Shown: one piece after another, positions 16,403 to 24,591 of the stretch | Layout: every line of letters starts with the position of its first letter | Position numbering within the stretch: position 1 is the stretch's first letter | Assembly (NCBI GenBank): GCA_046153505.1 | Contig: JBJXDT010000062.1 | Location: 1 to 37,982, forward strand | Direction: 5' to 3' | DNA: 37,982 nt | Source: JBJXDT01 sp046153505 | GTDB taxonomy: Bacteria; Pseudomonadota; Gammaproteobacteria; Burkholderiales; Methylophilaceae | Made by a program: the position numbers and the translations under genes | The notes under the pieces: generated by a model | What the model was told of the DNA's origin: nothing | The model's input: only the letters and a program-made list of their open reading frames with translations | Database searches by the model: none

Positions 16403-17554
16403 TTAAATTACCTCCAAATCGGCTCGCAGAGAACCTGCCGCCTTCATCGCTTGTAAAATCGCTAATAAATCTTGCGGCGTGGTACCAATTGCATTGAGTG
16501 CTTTTACTACGTCTGAGAGTGATGCGCCTGCAGGCAATGGCACAACCTTGCCAGGCTCTTTATTGATATCAATTTGCGAGACTTGGGTTGCCACAGTTTG
16601 CCCGCCAGACAAAGGCCCTGGCTGACTGATAACAGGCGCTGAGCTGATGACAACAGATAAGTTGCCATGTGAAATTGCACAGCTTTCAAGTTTCACAGAT
16701 TGATTCATGACTACAGAGCCAGTGCGCGCATTTAAGATAATTTTTGCACTGGTTTGTGCTGGCGCAACGTTAATAGTTTCGAGAGCAGCTAAGAACTGCA
16801 CGCGATTATTTTTAGCAGGCGGTGTCACTTGAATTACTCGCCCATCTTGTGCAAGCGCAGTGTTTTGGCCAAAGCGGCGGTTTATGGCATCGACTACAAT
16901 GTTAGCTGTAGAAAAATCCGAATCCTTAAGTTCTAGAGTGACAATGTCCGAAAGGCCAATCGAGCTTGGTAAAGCGCGTTCTACGCTTGCACCATCCGAA
17001 ATTCTACCTACACTTAAGTGATTGATTTGGGTTTGGCTGCCATTGGCAGAAGCCCCTACACCACCTACCACCAAGTTACCTTGTGCGATCGCATATATCT
17101 GTCCATCAGCGCCTTTTAATGGGGTCATTAGTAGCATGCCGCCTCGAAGGCTTTTAGCGCTTCCCATAGAAGAGACGGTTACATCTAGCGTTTGTCCAGG
17201 TTGGGCAAAAGGCGGAAGCGTACTTGTTACAATGGCAGCTGCAACGTTCTTCATTTTGATACTTGTGCCAGCAGGTAAGGTTACCCCAAGTTGTTGCATC
17301 ATGCTGATGGTGCTTTGAATGGTGTATGGATTGTCGTCACCTGTGCCATCTAAGCCGACTACCAAACCATATCCAATAAGCTGATTACTGCGTACGCCTT
17401 GAATGGTGGCCAAGTCTTTAATGCGCTCCGCCTGCGCAGGCACACTATAGGCAATGCTAGCAAAAAATATAATGCTGTCTAGCAGCAATACCGCTAAAAC
17501 CATCTCCCAGTTTGAGCAAACTTGGTGTATGAAATTTTTAAGTGAGGATTTCAT
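16403..17554 (-). CDS. flgI: Flagellar P-ring protein FlgI
   Basis: FlgI forms the P-ring bushing in the peptidoglycan layer; FlgA acts as its chaperone. The 383-residue product has a signal peptide (hydrophobic segment about 19-36, ending near VPAQA at residue 42). It then has the conserved ERIKDLATIQGVRSNQLIGY and GLVVGLDGTGDD, and ends with LKAIGTTPQDL-type sequence and DLEVI, as in other FlgI proteins. flgI sits between flgH and flgJ with short gaps. Confidence 0.97.
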   Translation of the reverse strand: MKSSLKNFIHQVCSNWEMVLAVLLLDSIIFFASIAYSVPAQAERIKDLATIQGVRSNQLIGYGLVVGLDGTGDDNPYTIQSTISMMQQLGVTLPAGTSIKMKNVAAAIVTSTLPPFAQPGQTLDVTVSSMGSAKSLRGGMLLMTPLKGADGQIYAIAQGNLVVGGVGASANGSQTQINHLSVGRISDGASVERALPSSIGLSDIVTLELKDSDFSTANIVVDAINRRFGQNTALAQDGRVIQVTPPAKNNRVQFLAALETINVAPAQTSAKIILNARTGSVVMNQSVKLESCAISHGNLSVVISSAPVISQPGPLSGGQTVATQVSQIDINKEPGKVVPLPAGASLSDVVKALNAIGTTPQDLLAILQAMKAAGSLRADLEVI

Positions 17555-17567
17555 ATAGTCTTTTTAG

Positions 17568-18266
17568 TTAAAGAGGGATAAAGCTCAAGAAGAAGCGTGA
17601 AAGGATAGAGGCAATCTGTGCCCCGTCGATTTTGCTATTGGTTCTATATTCAATACGGGCATCAGCCACTTTGGATGATGTCACAACATTTCCTAAAGTA
17701 ATCGTATCTGGATTTATGACGCCAGAAAAACGCACGAACTCTGTACCTTTATCTAAAGCAATTTGCTTTTCGCCACTTACCACTAAGTAGCCATTGGACT
17801 GAACATCAACTACGGTGACTGTGATCGATCCGTTAAAGTTGTTGCTGTTATTACCATCTGATTTGTCGTCGTTTTTAACAGATGAGGTTGCTGAAACGCT
17901 AGTTGCTGGTAGCTTTAATGGCAAGCCTACTGAGGCTGTTGTTGAAGCATCAACAGCACCTGTTTTGCTGCCCGAGCTACTTCCAGTTTTAGTGGCTGAC
18001 GTATTTTCTACAATATTAATAGTCAAAATGTCACCAATAAATCTCGCACGACGATCTTCAAAAAGTGGTTTATAAGCCGCGGCGTTATAAATAGTACCTG
18101 TTTTCACTGTTGGTGTTGTCGGTGCAGTTGGCGTAGCGGTTGTCGGTGTTTTTACAATGGTGCTTGGTGTTATAGCGCATGCGTTTAAAAGCAAAGTTGC
18201 TGTTACAAAAAGTAAGCAATTGCTAATGCGTATTAAGTCGGTAATTGTTTGAATTGCTTTAAACAT
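17568..18266 (-). CDS. flgH: Flagellar L-ring lipoprotein FlgH
   Basis: FlgH forms the L-ring in the outer membrane. The 232-residue protein has a lipoprotein signal with lipobox LNAC (Cys30). A Thr/Pro-rich linker of about 25 residues follows, which is longer and more repetitive than in enteric FlgH. The conserved core is FEDRRARFIGDILTINIVENTSA, followed by GNLVV/SGEKQI-type strands, GVINPDTI and the C-terminal RFFLSFIPL. It lies between flgG and flgI in the usual order. Confidence 0.96.
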   Translation of the reverse strand: MFKAIQTITDLIRISNCLLFVTATLLLNACAITPSTIVKTPTTATPTAPTTPTVKTGTIYNAAAYKPLFEDRRARFIGDILTINIVENTSATKTGSSSGSKTGAVDASTTASVGLPLKLPATSVSATSSVKNDDKSDGNNSNNFNGSITVTVVDVQSNGYLVVSGEKQIALDKGTEFVRFSGVINPDTITLGNVVTSSKVADARIEYRTNSKIDGAQIASILSRFFLSFIPL

Positions 18267-18290
18267 TTTTTAATCCTTAAATCTTAAAAG

Positions 18291-19073
18291 TTATAGCTGA
18301 GCAAGTTTTTGTAACATTTGGTCAGAAGTCGTAATTGCTTTACTGTTTATTTCATAGGCGCGCTGTGTTTGAATCATGTTGACGAGCTCCTCTACCACAT
18401 TTACGTTAGAGGTTTCCACATAGCCTTGCGATAGCGTCCCAGCGCTATTAGTGCCTGGGGTAACTGTATTTGCCGTACCTGAAGCAGATGTTTCCACAAA
18501 TAAATTTTCGCCTTTTGCCATTAGCCCAGCAGGATTGGTAAAGGTAGAGAGTTGTAATGTTCCAATTTGTGTGGCGGTGGCATTAGCAGCTTGCGTGATT
18601 GAAACCGTACCGTCACGACCGATCGTCATGCTGGTAACATCTGATGGAATTGTAATTGCAGGTTGTACCGAGTATCCGCTAGAAGTGACTAACTGACCTT
18701 GATTATTGACTTGGAATGAACCGTCGCGGGTATATGCTGTTGTGCCATCTGGTAATAGCACTTGAAAGAAACCATCACCCTGAATTGCAACATCCTTGCT
18801 ATTGCCAGTTTGCTGTAAATTACCTTGGGTAAAATTACGCTCAGTTGCGACAGGTCTAACACCAGTGCCAAGCTGTAAGCCAGAAGGCAATTGTGTTTGT
18901 TGGGATGACTGCGCGCCAGGTTGTCGGATATTTTGATAGAGTAAATCTTCGAAGACAGCACGTGAGCGTTTAAAGCCATTGGTACTTACGTTAGCTAAGT
19001 TATTAGCAATGACGTCCATCTGTGTTTGTTGTGCGTCTAATCCAGTTTTTGAAATCCATAATGAGCGTATCAT
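18291..19073 (-). CDS. flgG: Flagellar distal rod protein FlgG
   Basis: FlgG builds the distal rod. The 260-residue length is exactly that of E. coli FlgG. The N-terminal rod motif is MDVIANNLANVSTNGFKRSR, followed by AVFEDLLYQNIRQPGAQ, the rod-specific segment that distinguishes FlgG from hook protein. The C-terminus is VELVNMIQTQRAYEINSKAI. It is separated from flgF by 71 bases, which contain short hairpins and an antisense sigma-28 promoter. Confidence 0.97.
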   Translation of the reverse strand: MIRSLWISKTGLDAQQTQMDVIANNLANVSTNGFKRSRAVFEDLLYQNIRQPGAQSSQQTQLPSGLQLGTGVRPVATERNFTQGNLQQTGNSKDVAIQGDGFFQVLLPDGTTAYTRDGSFQVNNQGQLVTSSGYSVQPAITIPSDVTSMTIGRDGTVSITQAANATATQIGTLQLSTFTNPAGLMAKGENLFVETSASGTANTVTPGTNSAGTLSQGYVETSNVNVVEELVNMIQTQRAYEINSKAITTSDQMLQKLAQL

Positions 19074-19085
19074 TTTGTATGCCTC

Positions 19086-19112
19086 TAAAGTTTGGCCATT
19101 TTTGGCCGATAT
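19086..19112 (+). promoter_or_regulatory. Sigma-28 (FliA) promoter antisense to the flg operon
   Basis: TAAAGTTT (19086-19093), 11 bases, then GCCGATAT (19105-19112) on the + strand. This is 15 of 16 matches to the FliA consensus with the exact spacer, and it points away from flgG into flgF, opposite to both genes. The site also contains a small hairpin (GGCCA-TTTT-TGGCC, 19094-19107). No + strand gene follows, so it would make an antisense RNA. Confidence 0.7.
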
Positions 19113-19124
19113 ATGTGTTAGGGA

Positions 19125-19140
19125 TTATGCTAACGCATAA
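19125..19140 (-). repeat. Short hairpin in the flgF-flgG gap
   Basis: TTATGC and GCATAA pair perfectly around the loop TAAC, just after the flgF stop codon. It could stabilise or process the flgF-flgG mRNA, or lie in the 5' end of an antisense RNA. Confidence 0.35.
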
Positions 19141-19144
19141 GGCA

Positions 19145-19885
19145 CTAGCTTAAATTGAAGAGTTGACTGGCTTTATTGGCGTTATTCTCAGCGCTTTGTA
19201 ATAATTTCATCTGCGTTTCAAATTGACGTGCCAAGCTAATCATTGTGACCATGGCATCTACCACATTCACATTGCTACTTTCTAGCGCGCCGCTTACAAC
19301 GCTTACGCTGGCATCGGCTTCTGCTTGGCTACCATCTTGGTTGCCAAATAATCCATCCTCCTTGCGTACTAGGTTGTTTTCATCTGGATTTACCAACTTT
19401 AAACGTCCAAGCACATTGGATACACCTGGTGTCGCCCCACTGCTGACAGTAGAGACCGTTCCATCTTTGGCAATCGTGATTTTTACGTCTGGCGGAATAC
19501 TAATGGGACCACCATCACCCATCACATTCAGACCACTTTCAGTTTGCAAAACACCGTTTTCACTAATTTTGAACGAGCCATTACGCGTTAGGCCTTCGGA
19601 ACCATTCTCACGCTGAACGACAAACCAACCTTGACCAGGAATCGCGACATCTAAATCACGCCCCGTGCTTTGAATCGGTCCAGGCCTAAAGTCTGCACCT
19701 ACAGTTGCGTCTACAACAAAGGCACGCGTAGGCAAGCCCTCGCTGAGCACTGGCACTGCCCTAAAAGAGTCGACCTGTGCTTTAAAGCCAGTAGAAGTTG
19801 CATTGGCCAAATTATTCGAATTGGTCGCTTGCTGCTCAAGTATATGTTTTGCACCCGTCATTGCGGTGTAAATCATGCGATCCAT
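19145..19885 (-). CDS. flgF: Flagellar proximal rod protein FlgF
   Basis: FlgF is a proximal rod subunit. The 246-residue protein (E. coli 251) starts MDRMIYTAMTGAKHILEQQA and has NSNNLANATSTGFKAQ near the N-terminus. The DVAIPGQGWFVVQ and TRNGSFKISENG blocks follow, and the C-terminal segment is VDAMVTMISLARQFETQMKL. The MIYTAMTG start and the SLARQFE ending are typical of FlgF rather than FlgG. A + strand sigma-28 promoter lies just downstream of its stop and would transcribe through it in antisense. Confidence 0.96.
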   Translation of the reverse strand: MDRMIYTAMTGAKHILEQQATNSNNLANATSTGFKAQVDSFRAVPVLSEGLPTRAFVVDATVGADFRPGPIQSTGRDLDVAIPGQGWFVVQRENGSEGLTRNGSFKISENGVLQTESGLNVMGDGGPISIPPDVKITIAKDGTVSTVSSGATPGVSNVLGRLKLVNPDENNLVRKEDGLFGNQDGSQAEADASVSVVSGALESSNVNVVDAMVTMISLARQFETQMKLLQSAENNANKASQLFNLS

Positions 19886-19934
19886 AATGTCTCCTTATTA
19901 GCCTATTTCAAATGTTAAATTTAAAGTTAGGCTA

Positions 19935-21158
19935 TTAACGTAAGTTCACCAATGTTTGTAACACTTGGTCTTGTGTCTTAATGGTTTGTGCATTGGCTTG
20001 GTAAACACGTTGCGCTGTAATCATATTGACCAACTCTGCAGTTAAATCGACGTTCGAGTCTTCAGTCGCTGAGGCTTGAAGTACACCTAAACTACCTGTA
20101 TCTGGTGTTGAAACCAATGCTGGACCAGAAGATGAACTTTCACTCCAAGAGTTACCGCCAAGTTGTTGCAATCCGTTCGGATTAGGGAAGTTTGCTAAAA
20201 CGACTTGACCTAATGTTTGCGACTGACCATTGGTATAGCGACCTACAATTTTTCCATCTTTGCCAATATTGAACCCAGCCAAGTGACCTGAGGTGTAACC
20301 ATCTTGCGTTAATGCGTTCACACTAAAGGCTGAGCCAAATTGTGTACTACCTGAAAAGTCTAAATTGATGGCTTGGGGTGTTGTTGCGCCAGTCGTTGGT
20401 GAAAATGAGATGTTAGGCGATGCAGGGACTATTGTAGGTGTTACACCAGTTCCAGTGAACGTCATCACCGCTGACGGGGCTGGAAGCACGGTAGTTGATA
20501 CGCCATCAACTGTATTAAATACATCCCATGCGCCAGCACCTGTTTTTACAAAATAGTTTTGCAATGTGTGTGGATTGCCCAAACTGTCAAATACAGTCAC
20601 AGCAGTTGAGTTGTGATAAGTGTTCGGGTCTGTAGGATTAAATCCAGCGGCAGTCAGATTAGTTTTGGTTGAGTCTAAGTTAAATAAACCGACGACTTTT
20701 GCACTTTTCAAAGGTGTCAAATCTGCTGTGTTAATATTTAATTCTGTAGGTGCACCAGTTGAAAGTGTGCCTGACGTTGCAGGAAAACCAGTCAATCGTT
20801 TACCTTGTGCATCAACAATAAAGCCACTCTTGTCCATTTGAAATTGTCCATTACGTGAGTAAGTCACCGCACCATTATTACTCATACGAAAGAAGCCCCC
20901 ACCGTTAATGGCAATGTCCATAGAGTTGTTGGTGCTGGTGATGTTACCTTGAGTAAATTGCTGCGCTACGGTAGAGATTTTTGTACCAATACCGATTTGC
21001 GAAGCACCTGTGCCTGTAAGTGAGTTCGCATAGACGTCAGAAAACTCCGCACGAGATTGTTTGAATCCTACTGTGCTTGAGTTGGCAACGTTATTGCCAA
21101 TAACTTCTAAATTTTTTGATGCAGCATTTAATCCGCTTAAGCCTTGTTGAAAACTCAT
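19935..21158 (-). CDS. flgE: Flagellar hook protein FlgE
   Basis: FlgE polymerises into the hook. The 407-residue protein (E. coli 402) begins MSFQQGLSGLNAASKNLEVI with the GNNVANSSTVGFKQSRAEF motif. The FlgE-specific DVYANSLTGTGASQIGIGT follows. The middle is a variable beta-rich domain, and the C-terminus is LTAELVNMITAQRVYQANAQ. It lies between flgD (cap) and flgF, as in enteric flg operons. Confidence 0.97.
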   Translation of the reverse strand: MSFQQGLSGLNAASKNLEVIGNNVANSSTVGFKQSRAEFSDVYANSLTGTGASQIGIGTKISTVAQQFTQGNITSTNNSMDIAINGGGFFRMSNNGAVTYSRNGQFQMDKSGFIVDAQGKRLTGFPATSGTLSTGAPTELNINTADLTPLKSAKVVGLFNLDSTKTNLTAAGFNPTDPNTYHNSTAVTVFDSLGNPHTLQNYFVKTGAGAWDVFNTVDGVSTTVLPAPSAVMTFTGTGVTPTIVPASPNISFSPTTGATTPQAINLDFSGSTQFGSAFSVNALTQDGYTSGHLAGFNIGKDGKIVGRYTNGQSQTLGQVVLANFPNPNGLQQLGGNSWSESSSSGPALVSTPDTGSLGVLQASATEDSNVDLTAELVNMITAQRVYQANAQTIKTQDQVLQTLVNLR

Positions 21159-21203
21159 GGTTCTCTCCTATATTGGTATGTAAAAAATTTGTATTTGAAA
21201 AGC

Positions 21204-21878
21204 TTAGAAAATTTGTCTTAAGTCGGCCGTGGTGACAGAGCTGGCATTGCTTAAGTTGAGTTTAACGCCACCAGCACCGCTTGTGATGCTGTTGATTTTT
21301 TCAAGACTTAGCGTGTCTACAGAAGCTTTATTACCTGCTGTTGTAGCACTGACAGTAAACGTGTAATCACCATTAGCAACACGCGTTCCATCATCACTGT
21401 AACCATCCCAGCTTAAAGGTATTGTTCCAGCATTTTGTTTTCCTAGAGATAGTTGACGAAGTTTGTTGCCGTTTGCATCACTGATTGTCACATTTAAACT
21501 ATCCGTATTTGCTGGAAGATCAACACCAAAGTAGCCAGAGCTACCATTAAAATGAATTTGATTGCCAGCAACAAAAGCTTCATGGCCTATTAGGCTAGAG
21601 GCTTGTAAAGATTGGCTCGCTTGGGCGTTGCTCATCATGGTTTCAAGTGTTGCATTGAGTTTGTCGATACCAGACACAGTCGATAATTGTGCCATTTGGC
21701 TGGTGACCTGTGCGTTGTCCATTGGATTTAGCGGATCTTGGTTTTTCATTTGCGTGACGAGCAAGGTCATAAAACGGTCTTGAGCGGCATCTGCAGCAGA
21801 TTTTTTAATATTTTTAGATCCATTTACGCTATCTAATAAGGTTTGCGATGCTTCATTGCTGGTGGCTGTTACTGTCAT
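21204..21878 (-). CDS. flgD: Flagellar hook cap protein FlgD
   Basis: FlgD is the scaffolding cap required for hook polymerisation. The 224-residue protein has the conserved N-terminal block DRFMTLLVTQMKNQDPLNPM followed by DNAQVTSQMAQLSTVSGI, and a C-terminal FlgD Ig-like/tudor-like region with GKQNAGTIPLSWDGYSDDG. The length matches E. coli FlgD (231). It lies 28 bases after flgC. Confidence 0.97.
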   Translation of the reverse strand: MTVTATSNEASQTLLDSVNGSKNIKKSAADAAQDRFMTLLVTQMKNQDPLNPMDNAQVTSQMAQLSTVSGIDKLNATLETMMSNAQASQSLQASSLIGHEAFVAGNQIHFNGSSGYFGVDLPANTDSLNVTISDANGNKLRQLSLGKQNAGTIPLSWDGYSDDGTRVANGDYTFTVSATTAGNKASVDTLSLEKINSITSGAGGVKLNLSNASSVTTADLRQIF

Positions 21879-21906
21879 AATTTTTCCTTTTTGTCAGATA
21901 TTTTGT

Positions 21907-22314
21907 TTAGTTTTGACCAATAGTTAAAGTTTTAAGCAGCATAGTTTTGGCTGCGTTCATGGTTTCAACGTTGTTTTGGTAGGCGCGAGAAGCGGAAATC
22001 ATATTCACCATCTCTTCAGTTACATTTACATTAGGTAATGTGACATACCCTTTTTCGTCTGCCATTGGGTGTTTCGGGTCATAAACGACTTTGGGAGGAG
22101 AGGAGTCCTCTACGACCTTGCTTACTTTTACAGCACTGGCATCGGGAGAATTGCTTGGAATGGCGCTAAATACCACTTGTTTGGCTTTGTAAGGCCTGCC
22201 GTTTGCACTTGTGGCACTGTCAGCATTAGCAAGGTTACTAGCTACTGCATTTAGCCTTTGTGATTGCGCGCTCATTGCCGAGCCGGAAATATTGAATACA
22301 TTAAATAAAGACAT
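21907..22314 (-). CDS. flgC: Flagellar proximal rod protein FlgC
   Basis: FlgC is a proximal rod subunit. The 135-residue protein (E. coli 134) has the N-terminal SGSAMSAQSQRLNAVASNLA motif. Its middle has DPKHPMADEKGYVTLPNVNV, which is diagnostic for FlgC, and its C-terminus is EEMVNMISASRAYQNNVETM. It follows flgB by 14 bases. Confidence 0.97.
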   Translation of the reverse strand: MSLFNVFNISGSAMSAQSQRLNAVASNLANADSATSANGRPYKAKQVVFSAIPSNSPDASAVKVSKVVEDSSPPKVVYDPKHPMADEKGYVTLPNVNVTEEMVNMISASRAYQNNVETMNAAKTMLLKTLTIGQN

Positions 22315-22328
22315 GGATATCTCCTAAA

Positions 22329-22742
22329 TTAGGCCTGAATCGCAGCTAACATTTGTTTTAGCTTGCTGTTAATCATGGTTAAACTGGCTTCATAGCGAAT
22401 GGCGTTGTCAGCAAATTGATTGCGCTCAACATCCATATCCACGGTGTTGCCATCTACGCTGCCTTGAATAATTGGGCGAAATAGTGGAGCGCCCGGCGCA
22501 CCTGTTGGTGCTGATGAAGCTGTGCCATCTAAATGTTGCTCTGAAGTCTTGCTAGTGTTAAAACGGTCTTGTGATACGCCGTCCATTGCACCTTGCATGG
22601 CTGCTTTAAAATCAATGTCACGCGCTTTATAGTTGGGCGTGTCCGCGTTGGCGATATTCGCAGCAATTAGCTCTTGACGCTGGCCGCGAATGCGCAGAGC
22701 AGCTTGATGGAAGCTTAAGGCAGAATCTAAATTGTTTAACAT
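22329..22742 (-). CDS. flgB: Flagellar proximal rod protein FlgB
   Basis: FlgB is the first proximal rod subunit. The 137-residue protein (E. coli 138) has ALRIRGQRQELIAANIANADTPN..KARDIDF and the C-terminal DMDVERNQFADNAIRYEASL typical of FlgB. The ATG at 22742 is preferred over an in-frame ATG five codons upstream because AAGGA lies about 6 bases before it. It heads the - strand flgBCDEFGHIJ operon. Its promoter should lie in the 214-base gap shared with flgA; FlhDC control is expected, but I could not find a convincing FlhDC box. Confidence 0.95.
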   Translation of the reverse strand: MLNNLDSALSFHQAALRIRGQRQELIAANIANADTPNYKARDIDFKAAMQGAMDGVSQDRFNTSKTSEQHLDGTASSAPTGAPGAPLFRPIIQGSVDGNTVDMDVERNQFADNAIRYEASLTMINSKLKQMLAAIQA

Positions 22743-22777
22743 GTTGTGTCCTTTCAAATAGCATTTTTGTTATTGGC

Positions 22778-22804
22778 TAAAGAAATTACTTTTATTGCCG
22801 ATAA
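22778..22804 (+). promoter_or_regulatory. Sigma-28 (FliA) promoter for flgA
   Basis: TAAAGAAA (22778-22785), 11 bases, then GCCGATAA (22797-22804). It matches the FliA consensus at 14 of 16 positions with a perfect -10. It lies in the divergent flgB/flgA gap and points towards flgA, about 150 bases upstream of its start. Confidence 0.85.
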
Positions 22805-22956
22805 CACTTATGAAGGCAATTCTAGAACTAATAAATAAGCATCAATCACTGAAGTAAAAGGGTAAAACACAGCCTTTTCTGAGTTTTGTAAATTCAATAT
22901 CTCCGTAGAATACTTAATTGAATCTTTAGCCCAATGATGGTTGGACGGAGTTAGAT

Positions 22957-23664
22957 ATGTGTTATAGAAATGCTTTAAAGGCTGGATTTGCTTTGCTGAT
23001 ATTAATGCAGCCTGCATTTGCCACACCTGCAAACCTGACCGAAAGGCAGGATTTGGAGTTGTTGAGGAATAAAATTGTCGAGTTTTTGGTGACTCAAAGT
23101 ACGGGTTATCCTGGAAAAGTCACTGTGTCCGCAGGGTTTATTGACCCTAATTTAAAGCTTGCACAATGTCCTGCCCCAGAGATCTTTTTACCTTCGGGAA
23201 GCCGCGCATGGGGAAAGACGAGTGTGGGCATTCGTTGCGGCGCGCCTAGTTGGACGATTTACGCGCAGGCAAAAGTCAGTGTAAAAGCACCTTATTTGGT
23301 TGCTGCAGCACCATTGGCGCAGGGACATGTTGTAACTGGACAAGACTTACTCTCAGAAGAAGGCGAATTAACACAATTACCGGCTGGAGTATTTACTGAT
23401 GCAGCCCAGGCCGTTGGTCGCACTGTGACAATGTCTATGATGGCTGGCAGCGTTTTGAGACAAGATATGTTAAAGCTTGCACCAGTCGTACTGCAAGGCC
23501 AGTCAGTGATGCTGACTTCTGGCGGACATGGGTTTAGTGTAACAGCAGAAGGAAAGGCCTTGAATAATGCCAATGAAGGTCAAGTGGTACAAGTTAAAGC
23601 AGAAAGTGGCACTGTAGTAAGTGGTATTGCGCGTGCGGGCGGCAAAGTAGAAGTTGCGTTTTAA
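22957..23664 (+). CDS. flgA: Flagellar P-ring assembly chaperone FlgA
   Basis: FlgA is a periplasmic chaperone for P-ring formation by FlgI. The 235-residue protein has a signal peptide (about 1-22, ending QPAFA). An N-terminal domain follows with LKLAQCPAPEIFLPSGSRAWG and GIRC, including the conserved cysteine pair. The C-terminal SAF-like domain has GHVVTGQDLL, GRTVTMSMMAGSVLRQDML and a terminal GIARAGGKVEVAF. ACGGAG lies before the ATG. It is divergent from flgB and behind a sigma-28 promoter, which is later than the class II control known for enteric flgA. Confidence 0.95.
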   Translation: MCYRNALKAGFALLILMQPAFATPANLTERQDLELLRNKIVEFLVTQSTGYPGKVTVSAGFIDPNLKLAQCPAPEIFLPSGSRAWGKTSVGIRCGAPSWTIYAQAKVSVKAPYLVAAAPLAQGHVVTGQDLLSEEGELTQLPAGVFTDAAQAVGRTVTMSMMAGSVLRQDMLKLAPVVLQGQSVMLTSGGHGFSVTAEGKALNNANEGQVVQVKAESGTVVSGIARAGGKVEVAF

Positions 23665-23707
23665 GCAAAAAATATGCTTCAAGATGCCTAAATTGCATAC
23701 AAACGGC

Positions 23708-23734
23708 TTAAGTTCACATAAACTATGCCGTTAG
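23708..23734 (+). promoter_or_regulatory. Sigma-28 (FliA) promoter for flgM(N)
   Basis: TTAAGTTC (23708-23715), 11 bases, then GCCGTTAG (23727-23734). It matches the FliA consensus at 12 of 16 positions with the exact spacer, 57 bases before flgM. Transcription of flgM by FliA fits the known feedback loop in enteric bacteria. Confidence 0.75.
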
Positions 23735-23791
23735 GTACTTATGTAATATTGCGAATAACGCATTGAAATACTGACGCAAAAAGGATAAAAC

Positions 23792-24097
23792 ATGAAAATT
23801 AATGACATTGTTAAAAAATCGATAGGGCTGGATACTGAAAAGTTAAGTTCGAATGCAAGCAAGAAAGCTGAAAAATCTAGCGGAGATGCCAAGACAACAG
23901 AATCCGTTACACTTTCTCCACTTTCCGCTCAGATGCAATCACTTGAGGCAAAAGTGGCCTCTTCTGAAGTATTTGATGCTGCAAAAGTCGATGCAATTAA
24001 AACGGCCATTACAAGTGGTAAATTTAAAGTAGATTCTGAAAAAGTTGCGGATGGTTTAATTACTTCCGTCAAAGAGTTGCTAAACAAGAAATCCTAG
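23792..24097 (+). CDS. flgM: Anti-sigma-28 factor FlgM
   Basis: FlgM binds FliA until the hook is finished, then is exported. The 101-residue protein (E. coli 97) begins MKINDIVKK and has a Lys/Ser-rich disordered N-terminal half. The C-terminal FliA-binding half contains VTLSPLSAQMQSLEAKVASS, FDAAKVDAIKTAITSGKFKV and DSEKVADGLITSVKELL, the standard FlgM pattern. AAGGA lies upstream of the ATG. flgN follows after 35 bases. fliA itself is encoded about 5 kb away on the - strand. Confidence 0.95.
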   Translation: MKINDIVKKSIGLDTEKLSSNASKKAEKSSGDAKTTESVTLSPLSAQMQSLEAKVASSEVFDAAKVDAIKTAITSGKFKVDSEKVADGLITSVKELLNKKS

Positions 24098-24132
24098 AAC
24101 CTTTAGGCAAAGCATAGAAAGCTAAATTGATC

Positions 24133-24591
24133 ATGAGCATATCGACTTTATTCCAGCAGGATGTAAAACTCGTTAACGAACTGATGTTTTTGCTTTCACG
24201 AGAACAAATAAGTTTAGTGGCTGGCGATATCGATGCAATTGAGGAATTGTTAGACGAAAAAAGTATTTTGTTGCAAAGCATTAACGCCTCAGTTCAGGTG
24301 CGGTATCAAGCATTGTCTAAATTGGGTTACGAGCCCAATGAAAATGGCATGAAAGTTTGGGTTGACGGCAATACGGAAACCAAGCAATTAATGCTTTGGC
24401 AGGACTTTCAGCAAACTTTGGAACAAGCAAAAGAGCTCAATCGCGTGAATGGGCAGCTTATTAATAAGCATTTCAGTCGTAATCAGCAGTTCCTAAACCA
24501 TCTTCAAGGTAAGTCTTCTAGCGGAAGTATTTACGGCCCAAATGGTCAGACTTCATCGCACAACTATCTGCGTAATTCCCTAGCTGTTTAA
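24133..24591 (+). CDS. flgN: Flagellar export chaperone FlgN
   Basis: FlgN escorts FlgK and FlgL to the export gate. The 152-residue protein is predicted to be a helical bundle. It has the typical LLSREQISLVAGDIDAIEEL segment, with LDEKSILLQSINA following and NQQFLNHLQG near the C-terminus. It is assigned by this pattern and by position after flgM. The ATG at 24133 is chosen two codons inside the open frame that begins with TTG at 24127. The stop overlaps by 4 bases the stop of the convergent GGDEF/EAL gene. Confidence 0.9.
   Translation: MSISTLFQQDVKLVNELMFLLSREQISLVAGDIDAIEELLDEKSILLQSINASVQVRYQALSKLGYEPNENGMKVWVDGNTETKQLMLWQDFQQTLEQAKELNRVNGQLINKHFSRNQQFLNHLQGKSSSGSIYGPNGQTSSHNYLRNSLAV

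Noticed and set aside
19245..19616. + strand open frame of 123 codons inside flgF, downstream of the antisense promoter
   Set aside because: Low-complexity Thr/Ser/Leu-rich translation typical of a reverse-strand shadow, and no ribosome-binding site; any antisense RNA is more likely non-coding.
22794..22820. Inverted repeat ATTGCC-N15-GGCAAT in the flgB/flgA gap as an FlhDC operator
   Set aside because: Its left arm is part of the sigma-28 -10 element, and it does not follow the published FlhDC box layout; probably a coincidence.
22743..22956. FlhDC binding boxes before flgB, fliL and flhB
   Set aside because: I looked for paired AAATA(A/G)CG-type half sites with a 10-12 base spacer and found only single, imperfect halves; the consensus may differ in this organism.
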